The notes: generated by a model from the sequence alone, not told the origin. A stretch of 45,339 bases of DNA from an uncultured Paracoccaceae bacterium (GCA_947503765.1 CANNFA010000012.1:1-45339); one strand, 5' to 3'; shown: positions 24,895 through 33,311, numbered from the stretch's first letter. Translations and numbers: made by a program.

Positions 24895-26036
24895 CTAAAG
24901 ACAGTTCGGTGGTCATCGCGGGTGTCGCGGATCTGGTTGGCAAGGCCGCCGCGAACCAGTCACCCGATGCCCTCATGGTGCGCGTCGCGACGCGGGCGCT
25001 CGAAGATGCGGGAATCGATCTCAAGGACGTTGACGGAGTTTTCTGCGCGTCGCCGCACGATAACATGCCGACCCTTCGCGCAGCATCCGTCCTCGGGATT
25101 GCACCGCGTTATTTCGACGGCACCTCGATCGGCGGGGCGTCCTACGAAAGCTTCGTGACGCATGCGGCGCTGGCCTTGCAGGCGGGTGCCTGCGACGTTG
25201 CGCTGATCCTCTACAGCAGCGCACAGAGGTCTGCGCGGGGCAAGTTCAGCACACGTTCCGCGCCGCCCGTGGCGGAAGCGGTTTCGGGAATGCTGTACCC
25301 GGTCAGTTCCTTCGCCATGATGGCGTCTCGCTATATGGAGACCTACGGGTCAGGGCCGGACGATCTTGCGGCCGTCGCGGTTTCCGCGCGCGAGTGGGCG
25401 CGCCATCACCCGGCTGCAACCAGCAGGGACCCGCTCAGCATCGAGGATGTGTTGTCTTCCAGGATGGTGAGCGAGCCGCTGCGCAAGCTTGATTGCTGCC
25501 TGGTCACCGATGGTGCGGGGGCCGTGGTGATGACCCGTGCGGACCGCGCGCAGGATTTGCCCCGCAGGCCCGTCAAGGTGCTTGGAGGCGCGGAAGGCCA
25601 TACGCACCGGTTCATCTCGGACATGCCCGACCTTCTGACGACGGCTGCATCGACCACCGTTCCCGACGCGCTGCGCGCCGCGAAAATCGGACTTGAGGAG
25701 ATTGACGTCTTTCAGGTCTACGACGCGTTCACCATCGACGTTCTGCTCATCCTCGAGGATATGGGCCTCTGTTCCAGGGGGGAAGCCGGAGCCTTCGTGA
25801 AATCGGGCGCGACGTCGCCCGGCGGTGCTGCGCCGTTGAACACGAACGGAGGTGGCTTGTCCTACGCACATCCGGGAATGAACGGGATTTTCCTGTTGAT
25901 CGAAGCGGTGCGCCAATTGCGCCAGGACAGCCCCGGACTTGTTGTCGAGGGGGCCGAGACGGCCCTGGTCCATGGACTTGGCGGGCCGCTTTCATCCGGT
26001 TCGACCGTGGTACTCGGTGTGGAGGACGTATCTTGA
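24891..26036 (+). CDS. thiolase-fold protein (SCPx/Ltp2-like), probable CoA-thioester aldolase
   Basis: This 381-residue protein has the thiolase fold with SCPx-type signatures: VDGVFCASPHDNM, GAGAVVMTRADRA, IDVFQVYDAFTIDVLL (Tyr277) and NGGGLSYAHPG (His327). The usual nucleophilic Cys loop reads SIGGASYESFV (about 79-89), with Ala/Ser where Cys belongs, so ordinary thiolysis is unlikely. Non-decarboxylating relatives that keep YDAFT but lack the Cys, such as Ltp2, act as retro-aldolases with a DUF35 partner, and that partner gene follows directly. I infer cleavage of a beta-hydroxyacyl-CoA to an aldehyde or ketone plus a short acyl-CoA. Confidence 0.8.
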   Translation: MTKDSSVVIAGVADLVGKAAANQSPDALMVRVATRALEDAGIDLKDVDGVFCASPHDNMPTLRAASVLGIAPRYFDGTSIGGASYESFVTHAALALQAGACDVALILYSSAQRSARGKFSTRSAPPVAEAVSGMLYPVSSFAMMASRYMETYGSGPDDLAAVAVSAREWARHHPAATSRDPLSIEDVLSSRMVSEPLRKLDCCLVTDGAGAVVMTRADRAQDLPRRPVKVLGGAEGHTHRFISDMPDLLTTAASTTVPDALRAAKIGLEEIDVFQVYDAFTIDVLLILEDMGLCSRGEAGAFVKSGATSPGGAAPLNTNGGGLSYAHPGMNGIFLLIEAVRQLRQDSPGLVVEGAETALVHGLGGPLSSGSTVVLGVEDVS

Positions 26037-26437
26037 ATATCGGCCAGTTGATTTCCGACCTGTTTCCAGATGAACGGCTGCCTTACGAATGGGCGGCGCA
26101 GGGACAGCTGATGGTAAAGGTCTGTTCCGATTGCGGATCCTATCTGCCGCCGCATCGTCTGATCTGCACGGGCTGCCATTCGGCGGAGCTCACGCCCACG
26201 AACGCCTCGGGCAGGGGCAAGATCCATGCGCATACGGCCGTCCGGGCGGACCGTCACAGCCCGGAGTTGACCCGCATCGCGATGATCGAACTCGAAGAGG
26301 GGCCTCGGGTGATAGGACGGCTCATCGGAACGGAAGCCAAGCCTTCGATCGGCGACGCCGTGGTCGCGACCTTCGAAGCGGTGGCGGACGACCTCGCCGT
26401 GCCGGTCTTCACAATCAGATCGAACGAGACATCGTAG
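26033..26437 (+). CDS. DUF35 Zn-ribbon/OB-fold partner of the thiolase-like protein
   Basis: This 134-residue protein has an N-terminal helix, a rubredoxin-like zinc ribbon (C31-x2-C34 and C45-x2-C48: CSDCG, CTGCH) and an OB-fold (about 55-130, GKIHAHTAVRADRH, GDAVVATFEAV). Such proteins bind CoA and complex with thiolase-fold enzymes, enabling their activity. The start is a TTG at 26033 overlapping the thiolase stop (TTGA). No ATG gives the conserved N-terminus, and the tight coupling supports a fixed complex. Confidence 0.88.
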   Translation: MNIGQLISDLFPDERLPYEWAAQGQLMVKVCSDCGSYLPPHRLICTGCHSAELTPTNASGRGKIHAHTAVRADRHSPELTRIAMIELEEGPRVIGRLIGTEAKPSIGDAVVATFEAVADDLAVPVFTIRSNETS

Positions 26438-26451
26438 GGAGCGCGAGCGCA

Positions 26452-28572
26452 ATGGAAGAATCTGGACTGGAACGGCTGCTTTCGCCGCGGAGCATCGCAG
26501 TCGTCGGTGCGTCGCCCACGCTTGATCGCGCGCCGATGCGGATTTTCGACAATCTGATTGCGGGCGGATACGACGGCTCGGTGTTCCCGGTGAACCCGAA
26601 ATACGACGAAGTCTTCGGATTCCGGTGCTTCGCGTCGCTGTCCGCCCTGCCGGAAGTTCCGGACGTCGTTGCGGTGTCGGTGGCTTGGCATCGGCTTCTC
26701 GACGTCCTCGAGGAAGCGGCGGGTCTGGGTGTGCCCGCGGCGCTCATCTATGGAGCCACCTACAATGAGCCCGGCGTCGATGTCGATCAGATGGAGAAGG
26801 CGATCAGCGATCTGGCAAAGCGGAGCGGAATGCGGATCCTCGGCCCGAGCACGCAGGGATCCTTTCGAGTCGCGTCGAAAGCCTGCCTCAGCTGGTCGGC
26901 CGCCTATTCCGGAGCGAACCTCGCAGAGAGCGGGCCGATCGGTTGGGTCAGCCAGAGCGGTGCGATCGGAACCGCCCTTCTGGGCCTGATCCGCGATCTG
27001 GGCGTCGGTCTCAGCCACTGGGTTTCCACCGGCAACGAGACCGATCTCGAGTTCTCGGAGATTGCCTCTCATGTTCTCGATGATCCCGCGACGACCGCGC
27101 TGTGCGGATACATCGAGTCCATTCGCGACCTGACCGCCTTTCGAGCCATGACGGCCAAGGCCCAAGCCTTGGGAAAGCCGGTCGTCTTGATCAAGGGGGG
27201 TCTTTCGGCGGCCGGCAGTGCGGCCGCGGCTTCGCACACCGGAGCATTGGCAAGTTCATCGGCCGTGTTCGAAGGATTGTTCCGGCAGTGCGGGGTCATC
27301 GTCGCGAGCGATCTGGACGAATTGGCCATGATCGCGTGGATGCTGCAGCACAAGCCGAATATCCAAAGTGGCAATCATGCGGCGGTCCTGTGCAATTCCG
27401 GGGGATTGGGGATTGTCCTTGCGGATGTCGCGGATCGACAGGGATTCGAGGTCGATCAGCTTTCGGATGGACACCGCGAAGCGCTGCGTCCCTTGCTTCC
27501 CTCCTATGTGGTGGCGGGCAACCCGGTGGATATGCCCGTCGTGATGATGCGACGCCCCGGCGATCTGCCCGGGATCCTCGAGGTCTTGTCCAACGACACC
27601 GAATTCGACGTCTTCATCCTGGTCGTCCTGGGGGTCAGCCCGGCCGCGGCATACGACCTTCCCAAGGTATTCGAGGCAATCCAGGCGGCGGATCGAGTGG
27701 CCGGAGGCCGACTTGTCCCGATATTGTTCGCCGGATCGAGCGATATCATCGGACAGGCACATTCTGCGGGGGTTGAGGCGATATCGGACGCGCCGCGTGC
27801 GATTGCGGCCCTCTCCAAGATCATGGGCGCGCGCAAGTCCGAACCCGAACAGGTTCAGACCGAAGAGGCCGGAAGTTCCGATCTGTACAGGCTGAGCGAG
27901 GCTGACGCAAAGAAACTGCTTGGAACCCACGGGATTCCTGTTCCCGCCGGTGAAGTCGTCGCCAGCGCCGCCGAGGCGGGTGATGCGGCAGATCGCCTCG
28001 GCTATCCGCTTGTCGTCAAGGTGTCTTCGCCGGATATCGTGCACAAGACCGATGTGGATGGTGTGCGACTGAAACTGTCGTCCCGGGACGCGGTGACGCG
28101 CGCTGTCGATGAAATTCTGGAAAGTGTCGGCCAGCACATGCCGGGCGCACAACTGGACGGTTGCCTGTTGGAACCGATGGCGGGCGATGGCATCGACGTC
28201 ATCATCGGTATGCATCGCGATCCCGCACTCGGCCCGGTGATGATGTTCGGCCTGGGCGGCGTGAATGTCGAACTGTTCGGCGACGCCAGTTTCCGAGTGC
28301 CCCCGCTTGATGCCGACACGGCGCGGGAAATGATCGGCGAGACCCGTGCCGTCAAGCTGCTCTCCGGTTGGCGCGGGGCGGCGCAGGCGGACATTGATGC
28401 GCTCTTGGACATCATGGTTCGCACCAGCGAGTTTGTCGAAAGCAAAGCAAGCGCTCTTGCGGAATTCGAGCTCAATCCGGTTCGGGTGCACGACAAGGGC
28501 AGTGGCGTCACGGTTCTGGACGCGGTCTGCGCCTTCGACAAGGCACCGGACGGCGCTGTCCGAGATACATAG
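26452..28572 (+). CDS. acetate-CoA ligase (ADP-forming)-type acyl-CoA synthetase, fused subunits
   Basis: This 706-residue fusion has an alpha part: CoA-binding Rossmann domain (about 10-135, RSIAVVGASPT) and succinyl-CoA-ligase-like domains with GWVSQSGAIGTALL and phospho-His262 in SHTGA. The beta part is an ATP-grasp domain from about 480 (YPLVVKVSSPDIVHKTDVDG, EFELNPVRV). The enzyme forms acyl-CoA from acid, ATP and CoA via a phospho-His, giving ADP and Pi. It lies 14 bp after the DUF35 gene in the hydratase/thiolase-fold operon, so it probably activates the pathway's acid substrate or recovers a product. A remnant of a second such gene is at 34830. Confidence 0.88.
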   Translation: MEESGLERLLSPRSIAVVGASPTLDRAPMRIFDNLIAGGYDGSVFPVNPKYDEVFGFRCFASLSALPEVPDVVAVSVAWHRLLDVLEEAAGLGVPAALIYGATYNEPGVDVDQMEKAISDLAKRSGMRILGPSTQGSFRVASKACLSWSAAYSGANLAESGPIGWVSQSGAIGTALLGLIRDLGVGLSHWVSTGNETDLEFSEIASHVLDDPATTALCGYIESIRDLTAFRAMTAKAQALGKPVVLIKGGLSAAGSAAAASHTGALASSSAVFEGLFRQCGVIVASDLDELAMIAWMLQHKPNIQSGNHAAVLCNSGGLGIVLADVADRQGFEVDQLSDGHREALRPLLPSYVVAGNPVDMPVVMMRRPGDLPGILEVLSNDTEFDVFILVVLGVSPAAAYDLPKVFEAIQAADRVAGGRLVPILFAGSSDIIGQAHSAGVEAISDAPRAIAALSKIMGARKSEPEQVQTEEAGSSDLYRLSEADAKKLLGTHGIPVPAGEVVASAAEAGDAADRLGYPLVVKVSSPDIVHKTDVDGVRLKLSSRDAVTRAVDEILESVGQHMPGAQLDGCLLEPMAGDGIDVIIGMHRDPALGPVMMFGLGGVNVELFGDASFRVPPLDADTAREMIGETRAVKLLSGWRGAAQADIDALLDIMVRTSEFVESKASALAEFELNPVRVHDKGSGVTVLDAVCAFDKAPDGAVRDT

Positions 28573-28905
28573 CGCAATTCGGGGCAGGGCGCCGCGCAAG
28601 CCATGGGCGTGACGAAACGCGCCCCCTCCAAGGTCGGTGTCAGTGCCGGGCGCGCGGCACCCGCGGCGCATCCGAAAGCTCCGTGATCCTGTCGGATCCA
28701 ACCGGGCGGATAGGTTTCTGCTCGCCCGGCTGGTCGATGCTGCGCAGCTAAAACAGTTTAGGATCAAACAGTTCGACGATTTCGCCGAAGTGGACCGCCG
28801 CACCTTCAAGACGCGGCGCTTCGCATCGGTCATGGCGGCGTTCGAGGATGCCGGCTGACGATTTCCGATGCCATTCGGGGCCTTGGGAAGGAGTCAAATC
28901 CGGCG
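28573..28905. other. Intergenic stretch without a supported gene
   Basis: About 330 bp follow the acyl-CoA synthetase stop. A short plus-strand frame (28637-28858) reads RADRFLLARLVDAAQLKQFR near its end, with helical character, but it has no ribosome binding site and no recognised family. It may be debris of a lost gene. The segment ends at a promoter block. Confidence 0.4.
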
Positions 28906-28937
28906 TTGACAGCTTGTGTGTCGCAGAATATGTTCTG
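28906..28937 (+). promoter_or_regulatory. Promoter/operator block, copy 2
   Basis: TTGACA (28906-28911) lies 17 bp from TATGTT (28929-28934). The inverted repeat CAGAA-TATG-TTCTG (28924-28937) overlaps the -10, so a bound repressor would block RNA polymerase. ATATGTTCTG is shared exactly with the block at 23543-23552. TAAGGAAC precedes the ATG at 28979. Confidence 0.62.
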
Positions 28938-28978
28938 ATGTATGAAATACCTGTCCCGTTATAAGGAACGTAAAGCAC

Positions 28979-29383
28979 ATGCCACTGGCGATCTCATCTC
29001 AAGTCAGTGGGGGCCTTGGCCCCATTGGCGGGATCCCGGCCTTGGTGATTGAACGCCCAATCGACCTGCCCGGTCATCGCGGCCGACCGCGTAAGGGCCA
29101 GATGCGAATGCACTCTGCCCATGGGTCCGAGACGACTGGTGAAACATTGGTGACCGCCGATGGCGCGCATATTCTCGCCGACCTTGTCCTCGCAGGTTGT
29201 CCCGATGGGGCAGGGCTGGGCGGCATCGCGTCGGGGATCACGAAAGACGAGGCGATCCGCGAACCGCGCGCAAGCCGGATCCAGGCAGCCTCGGGAACGA
29301 ACCATATCGGACAATCCCGGTGCGAGCCGGGCAGGGCGTCTTCCCATGACGCCAGGACGTCAACGCCGGAAATCCCGGTTTGA
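28979..29383 (+). CDS. doubtful ORF behind promoter copy 2
   Basis: This 134-codon frame starts at an ATG preceded by a ribosome-like AAGGAAC and a conserved promoter, which argues for expression. Its sequence (GGLGPIGGIPALVIERPIDL, VTADGAHILADLVLAGCPDG) shows no domain I know, and it ends just before the next gene. It may be a decayed gene whose promoter is preserved, as with the SDR remnant at 23567. The coding call is weak. Confidence 0.25.
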   Translation: MPLAISSQVSGGLGPIGGIPALVIERPIDLPGHRGRPRKGQMRMHSAHGSETTGETLVTADGAHILADLVLAGCPDGAGLGGIASGITKDEAIREPRASRIQAASGTNHIGQSRCEPGRASSHDARTSTPEIPV

Positions 29384-29424
29384 ACCATTCCGGCAGATAC
29401 AAGTCATTCGAGGAGGAACGACGG

Positions 29425-30513
29425 ATGAACTTCAATTCCCTGATGACAGGCACGCTTGAATACCTGCGCCGTCCCATCATCGCCAATGTGACCGAAGGCA
29501 TGAAAGTGCTGGTCGTGACCGACACCGCGCATGATCCGCGCGTCTGGCAGGCGATCATGAGCATTCTGTCCGAGGTCAAGGCAGATGCAACGCTGGCGCT
29601 GTTCGATCCGCGCCCGGCCGACTATTACGATCCGCCCGCCGCGGTCTGCGAGGCGATGAAGAAGGTCGACCTCAATATCCTGATTGCCTCGACCGGAATG
29701 CTGCATGCCCACGCCAATTCTGATGCCATGAATGCCGGTGTGCCGGTGCTCTGCATGGACGGTGGCATGACGCTTGAAATGTTCCAGTCCGGCGCCGTGA
29801 CCGAGGATCAGAAGGAAATGGCGATGCGGCAGTACCATGTCGCCAAGAACATTTTCGGCAAGGACGCCAAGACCTGCCGCGTGACCTCGAGATATGGCAC
29901 CGATTTCACCTACTCGGTGGAAAACCGCATCTTCATCCCGAACCCGCCGGGCGACGATTTCGTCCCCTACAAGATCCAGAACGTTTCCAAGGTCCAGAAC
30001 CGCAAGTCCAACATGCTGCGGTTCCTGTTCCCCAACGGCGAATTCAACGTGCCGCCGGTGGAATTCACCGCCGAGGGCAAGCTGGTTTTCGATCTGTGCA
30101 TGCACCAGACCGGCCGGCTTTACGATCCCATCGAACTGACCGTCGAAAAGGGCCGCATCGTGAAGATCGAGGGCGGGGCCGAGGCGCATTTCCTGCGCAA
30201 CTATCTGGCCGAATACGGCGATGAGAACGCCTATATCTGCCCGGCCGAAGCCTCTGTCGGCATCAACTCCAAGGCGCTTGTCCGTGGCATTCAACGCGAG
30301 GACAAGAACGTGCTCGGCACGATGCATTTCGGGCTGGGGACCAACGTGGATGTCGGCGGATCGATCTTGTCCAATATCCACCTCGACGGCGTGATTCTTG
30401 AGCCGACCCTGTATGTGGATGGCGACAAGCGTATCGAGCACGGTCGTTTCCTGCGCCCGATTGATCGCCCGATGTCCCGGGACACAACCGGCCAAGTCGC
30501 AGTGCCCGGATAG
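29425..30513 (+). CDS. M29 aminopeptidase / NicX-like metalloenzyme
   Basis: This 362-residue protein follows a strong AGGAGG site. Its C-terminal half resembles both M29 metallopeptidases and NicX (2,5-dihydroxypyridine 5,6-dioxygenase): IELTVEKGRIVKIEGGAEAH, YICPAEASVGINSKAL, GTMHFGLGTNVDVGG and NIHLDGVILEPTLYV. The HLD pair (His...Asp) that binds iron in NicX is kept. The other NicX His position reads Glu (PAEASVG), as in peptidases. It may be a divergent ring-opening dioxygenase, hydrolase or peptidase. Its place among CoA catabolism genes favours a substrate-processing enzyme. Confidence 0.65.
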   Translation: MNFNSLMTGTLEYLRRPIIANVTEGMKVLVVTDTAHDPRVWQAIMSILSEVKADATLALFDPRPADYYDPPAAVCEAMKKVDLNILIASTGMLHAHANSDAMNAGVPVLCMDGGMTLEMFQSGAVTEDQKEMAMRQYHVAKNIFGKDAKTCRVTSRYGTDFTYSVENRIFIPNPPGDDFVPYKIQNVSKVQNRKSNMLRFLFPNGEFNVPPVEFTAEGKLVFDLCMHQTGRLYDPIELTVEKGRIVKIEGGAEAHFLRNYLAEYGDENAYICPAEASVGINSKALVRGIQREDKNVLGTMHFGLGTNVDVGGSILSNIHLDGVILEPTLYVDGDKRIEHGRFLRPIDRPMSRDTTGQVAVPG

Positions 30514-30559
30514 CTTCGCGGCGCGCCCGTTCTGTCCCCCCGTCATCGCAACGCTGTCG

Positions 30560-30820
30560 AGGCAGGCCCGGGACAAGGCCGCCTTGGTATGTGCTGGGCC
30601 GACGATCGAGGCCGGCGTAGCCGCCGGAGTGTCGCCGACGGAAAGGATCACCCAATGAATCCGCATTCGATTCGAGAACCCATCGCAGGATTTCGGGTGC
30701 TTTCGACAGCGGGTCGCCTAGTTTCCCGAGCATCTTTTCCGCCGTGTCAAAGATTGGGTCTCACATGCGGTGGTCAGGGATTGTCACGCAGGATCGGCAC
30801 ACGCGATGGGCGGAACCTCG
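30560..30820 (+). other. Fused gene-end and gene-start remnants
   Basis: A frame ending at TGA 30656-30658 (RDKAALVCAGPTIEAGVAAG...) overlaps an ATG at 30655 that opens MNPHSIREPIAGFRVLSTAG. The latter looks like the start of a class III CoA-transferase (PLAGxRVLxxxG pattern) but soon loses similarity. The stop/start overlap is typical of an operon joint. I read this as debris of two deleted operon genes between the metalloenzyme and the SDR. Both identities are tentative. Confidence 0.3.
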
Positions 30821-30866
30821 TTGACAGGTGCAATCCCGTTCGTTACATTAAACACAACGCCTGTTC
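30821..30866 (+). promoter_or_regulatory. Promoter/operator block, copy 3
   Basis: TTGACA (30821-30826), a 17-bp spacer and TACATT (30844-30849) precede AACACAACGCCTGTTCT (30851-30867). The block matches that at 23505 at most positions through the start codon, including TAAAGGAAC upstream of ATG 30883. It should drive the SDR and the Tct transporter genes. Confidence 0.65.
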
Positions 30867-30882
30867 TACCTAAAGGAACAAC

Positions 30883-31686
30883 ATGCAGCCGAGCTCCGAA
30901 ACTGGCCTTTCGAATCCTTTCGAAATGAACGGCAAGACCGTCTGGGTCACCGGCAGCGCGTCCGGTATCGGAAAGGCCATCGCCGAGCTCTTCGCGCATT
31001 GCGGCGCCGACCTGGTCTTGCATGGGCTTGGCCAGCGAGAGGTGACCGAACCGATGCAACGAAAGTTCCAGGGATGGGGGCGCCGGGTCTGCGTCGTGGA
31101 TGGTGACCTGACCGATGCCGATTCCTGTGCCTCGATGGTCGCGCAGATTCGCGGTGAACTTGGCGGTCTGTCGTGTCTAGTGAACTGTGCCGGCGGCTCG
31201 CCGCTGAAAAGTGCCATTTCGCAGATGTCCGAGGACGACTGGGATCACGTTATCGAGAAGAACCTGAAATCGGTCTTCCTGACCGCCAGAGCGGCGCTTC
31301 CGTTGCTGAAAGAAGCAGCGGCGGCCGGGCAGGGACCTTCCGTGGTGAACGTCAGCTCGACCGTGACGCGAACCGGCGGTGTGCCTGGCGGTGCCTGCTA
31401 TGCCACCGCCAAGGGGGGCGTGGAAGTCCTGACACGCGCCCTCGCCAAGGAGCTGGCTGCGGACGGGATACGCGTGAACGCCGTGGCGCCGGGGCTGATC
31501 GACACCCCGTTCCACGGCCGCGACGTGAAGGAAGCCTATGCCGGCCGGATCGACTCGATCCCGCTGGGCCGTGTCGGCGAGCCGCAAGATTTGGCGGGTC
31601 CGGTGCTGTTCCTGGCTTCGGACGCGGCATCCTACGTGACCGGAGAGATTATCGAGGTTAGCGGGGGAACCCGGCTATCGCCGTGA
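30883..31686 (+). CDS. short-chain dehydrogenase/reductase
   Basis: This 267-residue classical SDR has the cofactor motif TGSASGIG (23-30), a structural NCAGG (101-105), catalytic Ser158/159 (NVSST), Tyr173 and Lys177 (YATAK) and the terminal EVSGGTRLSP. His47 and the absence of a basic residue there give no firm cofactor choice; Asp75 supports adenine contact. The expected reaction is NAD(P)-linked oxidation of a hydroxy group, for example on a hydroxyacyl-CoA or alcohol intermediate. It has its own promoter block and is followed by tctCBA. An incomplete duplicate lies at 23567. Confidence 0.92.
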   Translation: MQPSSETGLSNPFEMNGKTVWVTGSASGIGKAIAELFAHCGADLVLHGLGQREVTEPMQRKFQGWGRRVCVVDGDLTDADSCASMVAQIRGELGGLSCLVNCAGGSPLKSAISQMSEDDWDHVIEKNLKSVFLTARAALPLLKEAAAAGQGPSVVNVSSTVTRTGGVPGGACYATAKGGVEVLTRALAKELAADGIRVNAVAPGLIDTPFHGRDVKEAYAGRIDSIPLGRVGEPQDLAGPVLFLASDAASYVTGEIIEVSGGTRLSP

Positions 31687-31742
31687 AACCACGCCCGGCG
31701 AAGAGGAGTAGCCGGGCCGTATCAACACCAAGGGAGAAGAAG

Positions 31743-32714
31743 ATGATTACAAGACGAACTCTGGGAAAGACAGCATTCGCCGGCATTGCCCTGGCCATGA
31801 CGGGCACGTCGGCGAGGGCGCAGGATTTTCCCACGAAGCCGATCAGGCTGATCGTGCCCTTCGCGCCCGGCGGTCTGACCGACACCTTCGCCCGGGCCAT
31901 GGCGCGCGCTGCCGAGAATCATCTGCCCGACAATCAGTCGGTGGTGGTCATCAACAAGCCGGGGGCGGGTGGTGTCATCGGCGTGACCGAAGCCTATTCC
32001 GCCGAGCCGGACGGCTACACCATCGCCTTCGTGATCTCGTCGCCGATCGTGACTCAGCCGCATTACGGCAAATCCGTCTACAAGGCATCGGACTTTCAGC
32101 CGATTCGCCACGTCTACGACATTCCCTGTGCCATCACCGTGCATACCGACGCGGAGTGGCAGAATGTCGATGAATGGATCGCCTGGATGAAAGCGAATCC
32201 GGGGAAGTTCACGTATGGCTCGTCTTCCGGTCCCGGCGGCGTGACCCATCTTCTGGCTGCGAAGTTCTTCGAAGCGGCCGGAGTGGACGCCCGATATGTG
32301 CCCTTCCAGGGTTCGGCGCCGCTCAATGCCGCGATCATGGGTGGCCAGGTGTCGGGCGGCTCGATGATGCCCACCCAGCATTCCGGCGGCGAAGCCCGTC
32401 CGATGGTCTTCGTGACGCCGACCAAGCCGGACGACCCGATCTATGACGATGTCCCCTTTGCATCCGACCTTGGTATCGACGCCATGGCGTCGGTGTTCTC
32501 GGGCATCATCGGCCACAAGGACATCCCGGCCGATCGCATCGCCATCCTGAATGATGCGTTCACCGCCGCAATGAGCGATCCGGCCGTCCAGGAGCTCTTC
32601 GCCACCAGAAAGCTCGTTCCCAGCACGACCGACAACGCGGAATTCGCCAAGATCATCATGCGCGAGAACGAGTTCAACGGAGAGATGCTCAAGCGTCTCG
32701 GCCTGATTGATTAA
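31743..32714 (+). CDS. tctC: TTT transporter solute-binding protein (TctC)
   Basis: This 323-residue protein has a signal peptide with a twin Arg (MITRRTLGKTAFAGIALAMT, cut near ARA-Q), so Tat or Sec export is possible. The Bug/TctC signatures are PTKPIRLIVPFAPGGLTDTF, VVVINKPGAGGVIGV, FTYGSSSGPGGVTHLLAAKF and DIPADRIAILNDAF. It binds a carboxylated solute in the periplasm for TctAB. The start at 31743 follows GGAGAAGA. A strong hairpin separates it from tctB and could raise its transcript level over the membrane genes. Confidence 0.95.
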   Translation: MITRRTLGKTAFAGIALAMTGTSARAQDFPTKPIRLIVPFAPGGLTDTFARAMARAAENHLPDNQSVVVINKPGAGGVIGVTEAYSAEPDGYTIAFVISSPIVTQPHYGKSVYKASDFQPIRHVYDIPCAITVHTDAEWQNVDEWIAWMKANPGKFTYGSSSGPGGVTHLLAAKFFEAAGVDARYVPFQGSAPLNAAIMGGQVSGGSMMPTQHSGGEARPMVFVTPTKPDDPIYDDVPFASDLGIDAMASVFSGIIGHKDIPADRIAILNDAFTAAMSDPAVQELFATRKLVPSTTDNAEFAKIIMRENEFNGEMLKRLGLID

Positions 32715-32717
32715 GTC

Positions 32718-32747
32718 GATATGCCCGGTCCCAGTGCCGGGCATATC
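32718..32747 (+). terminator. Intercistronic hairpin tctC-tctB
   Basis: GATATGCCCGG (32718-32728) pairs perfectly with CCGGGCATATC (32737-32747) across an 8-nt loop, 4 bp after the tctC stop. There is no T-tract. It is suited to protecting the tctC message and partly attenuating tctBA. Confidence 0.62.
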
Positions 32748-32846
32748 ACCTTCGGGCGGCAGCCTTCTCAAGTGTAATCGGGCGCTTGCCATCTTGCCGG
32801 GCCGGCAGCCAGAATCGAGTATCGCTCCCTTGTCCAAATGGAGAGA

Positions 32847-33299
32847 ATGATGAGCTATCGCAGCGTGAACCTCGTCGTGTTTGCCGGGATAGTGGCGCTT
32901 TGCCTGGCCATCATCTACGCCATGCAGTCGATGCGCGCACCGATGGAAGGCGACATCGGAGCCTGGTTCGTTCCCTCGGCCGTGGCGTGGCTGATCATCG
33001 GTCTGTGCGTTGTCGGGGTGATCAGGACGCTGGCCGTCGGCCGCACCGAAACCTTCGTCATTCCCGCGTTCGGACGAGTCCTGATCTCGATCCTGATCAT
33101 CGCGTTATTCCTGGTGTCCTGGGTCTATCTGGGGGCCTTCTACCTCCAGATGTTCGTCTTCCTGATGGTGCTGTCGCTGATCTACCGCAGACCGGTTGGA
33201 ATCGACGCGCGCCAGATCATCATCACCACCGCCGTCTCCGCCGCGATCACGCTGTTCAGCTACATCGTGTTTGCCCACCTCATCTACGTCGACCTCTGA
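32847..33299 (+). CDS. tctB: TTT transporter small membrane subunit (TctB)
   Basis: This 150-residue protein has four hydrophobic helices (about 6-24, 42-62, 75-103 and 120-145). This is the normal TctB topology, with the typical RTLAVGRTETFVIPAFGRV loop. The ATG at 32847 has GGAGAGA upstream. ATGs at 32838 and 32850 are alternatives. It forms the membrane complex with TctA. The gap to tctA is 12 bp. Sequence conservation in this family is low, so the call rests mainly on size, topology and its place between tctC and tctA. Confidence 0.88.
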   Translation: MMSYRSVNLVVFAGIVALCLAIIYAMQSMRAPMEGDIGAWFVPSAVAWLIIGLCVVGVIRTLAVGRTETFVIPAFGRVLISILIIALFLVSWVYLGAFYLQMFVFLMVLSLIYRRPVGIDARQIIITTAVSAAITLFSYIVFAHLIYVDL

Positions 33300-33311
33300 G
33301 AGGGCCATGAC

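Noticed and set aside
27256-28833. A 525-codon minus-strand frame opposite the acyl-CoA synthetase
   Set aside because: Antisense shadow; the plus strand has a full set of synthetase motifs.
28637-28858. A 73-codon ORF after the acyl-CoA synthetase
   Set aside because: No ribosome binding site, no family and only the last 50 codons look protein-like.
29425-30513. Firm annotation as NicX (2,5-dihydroxypyridine dioxygenase)
   Set aside because: One of the three NicX iron ligands is Glu here and no other nicotinate genes are nearby; kept as M29/NicX-like.
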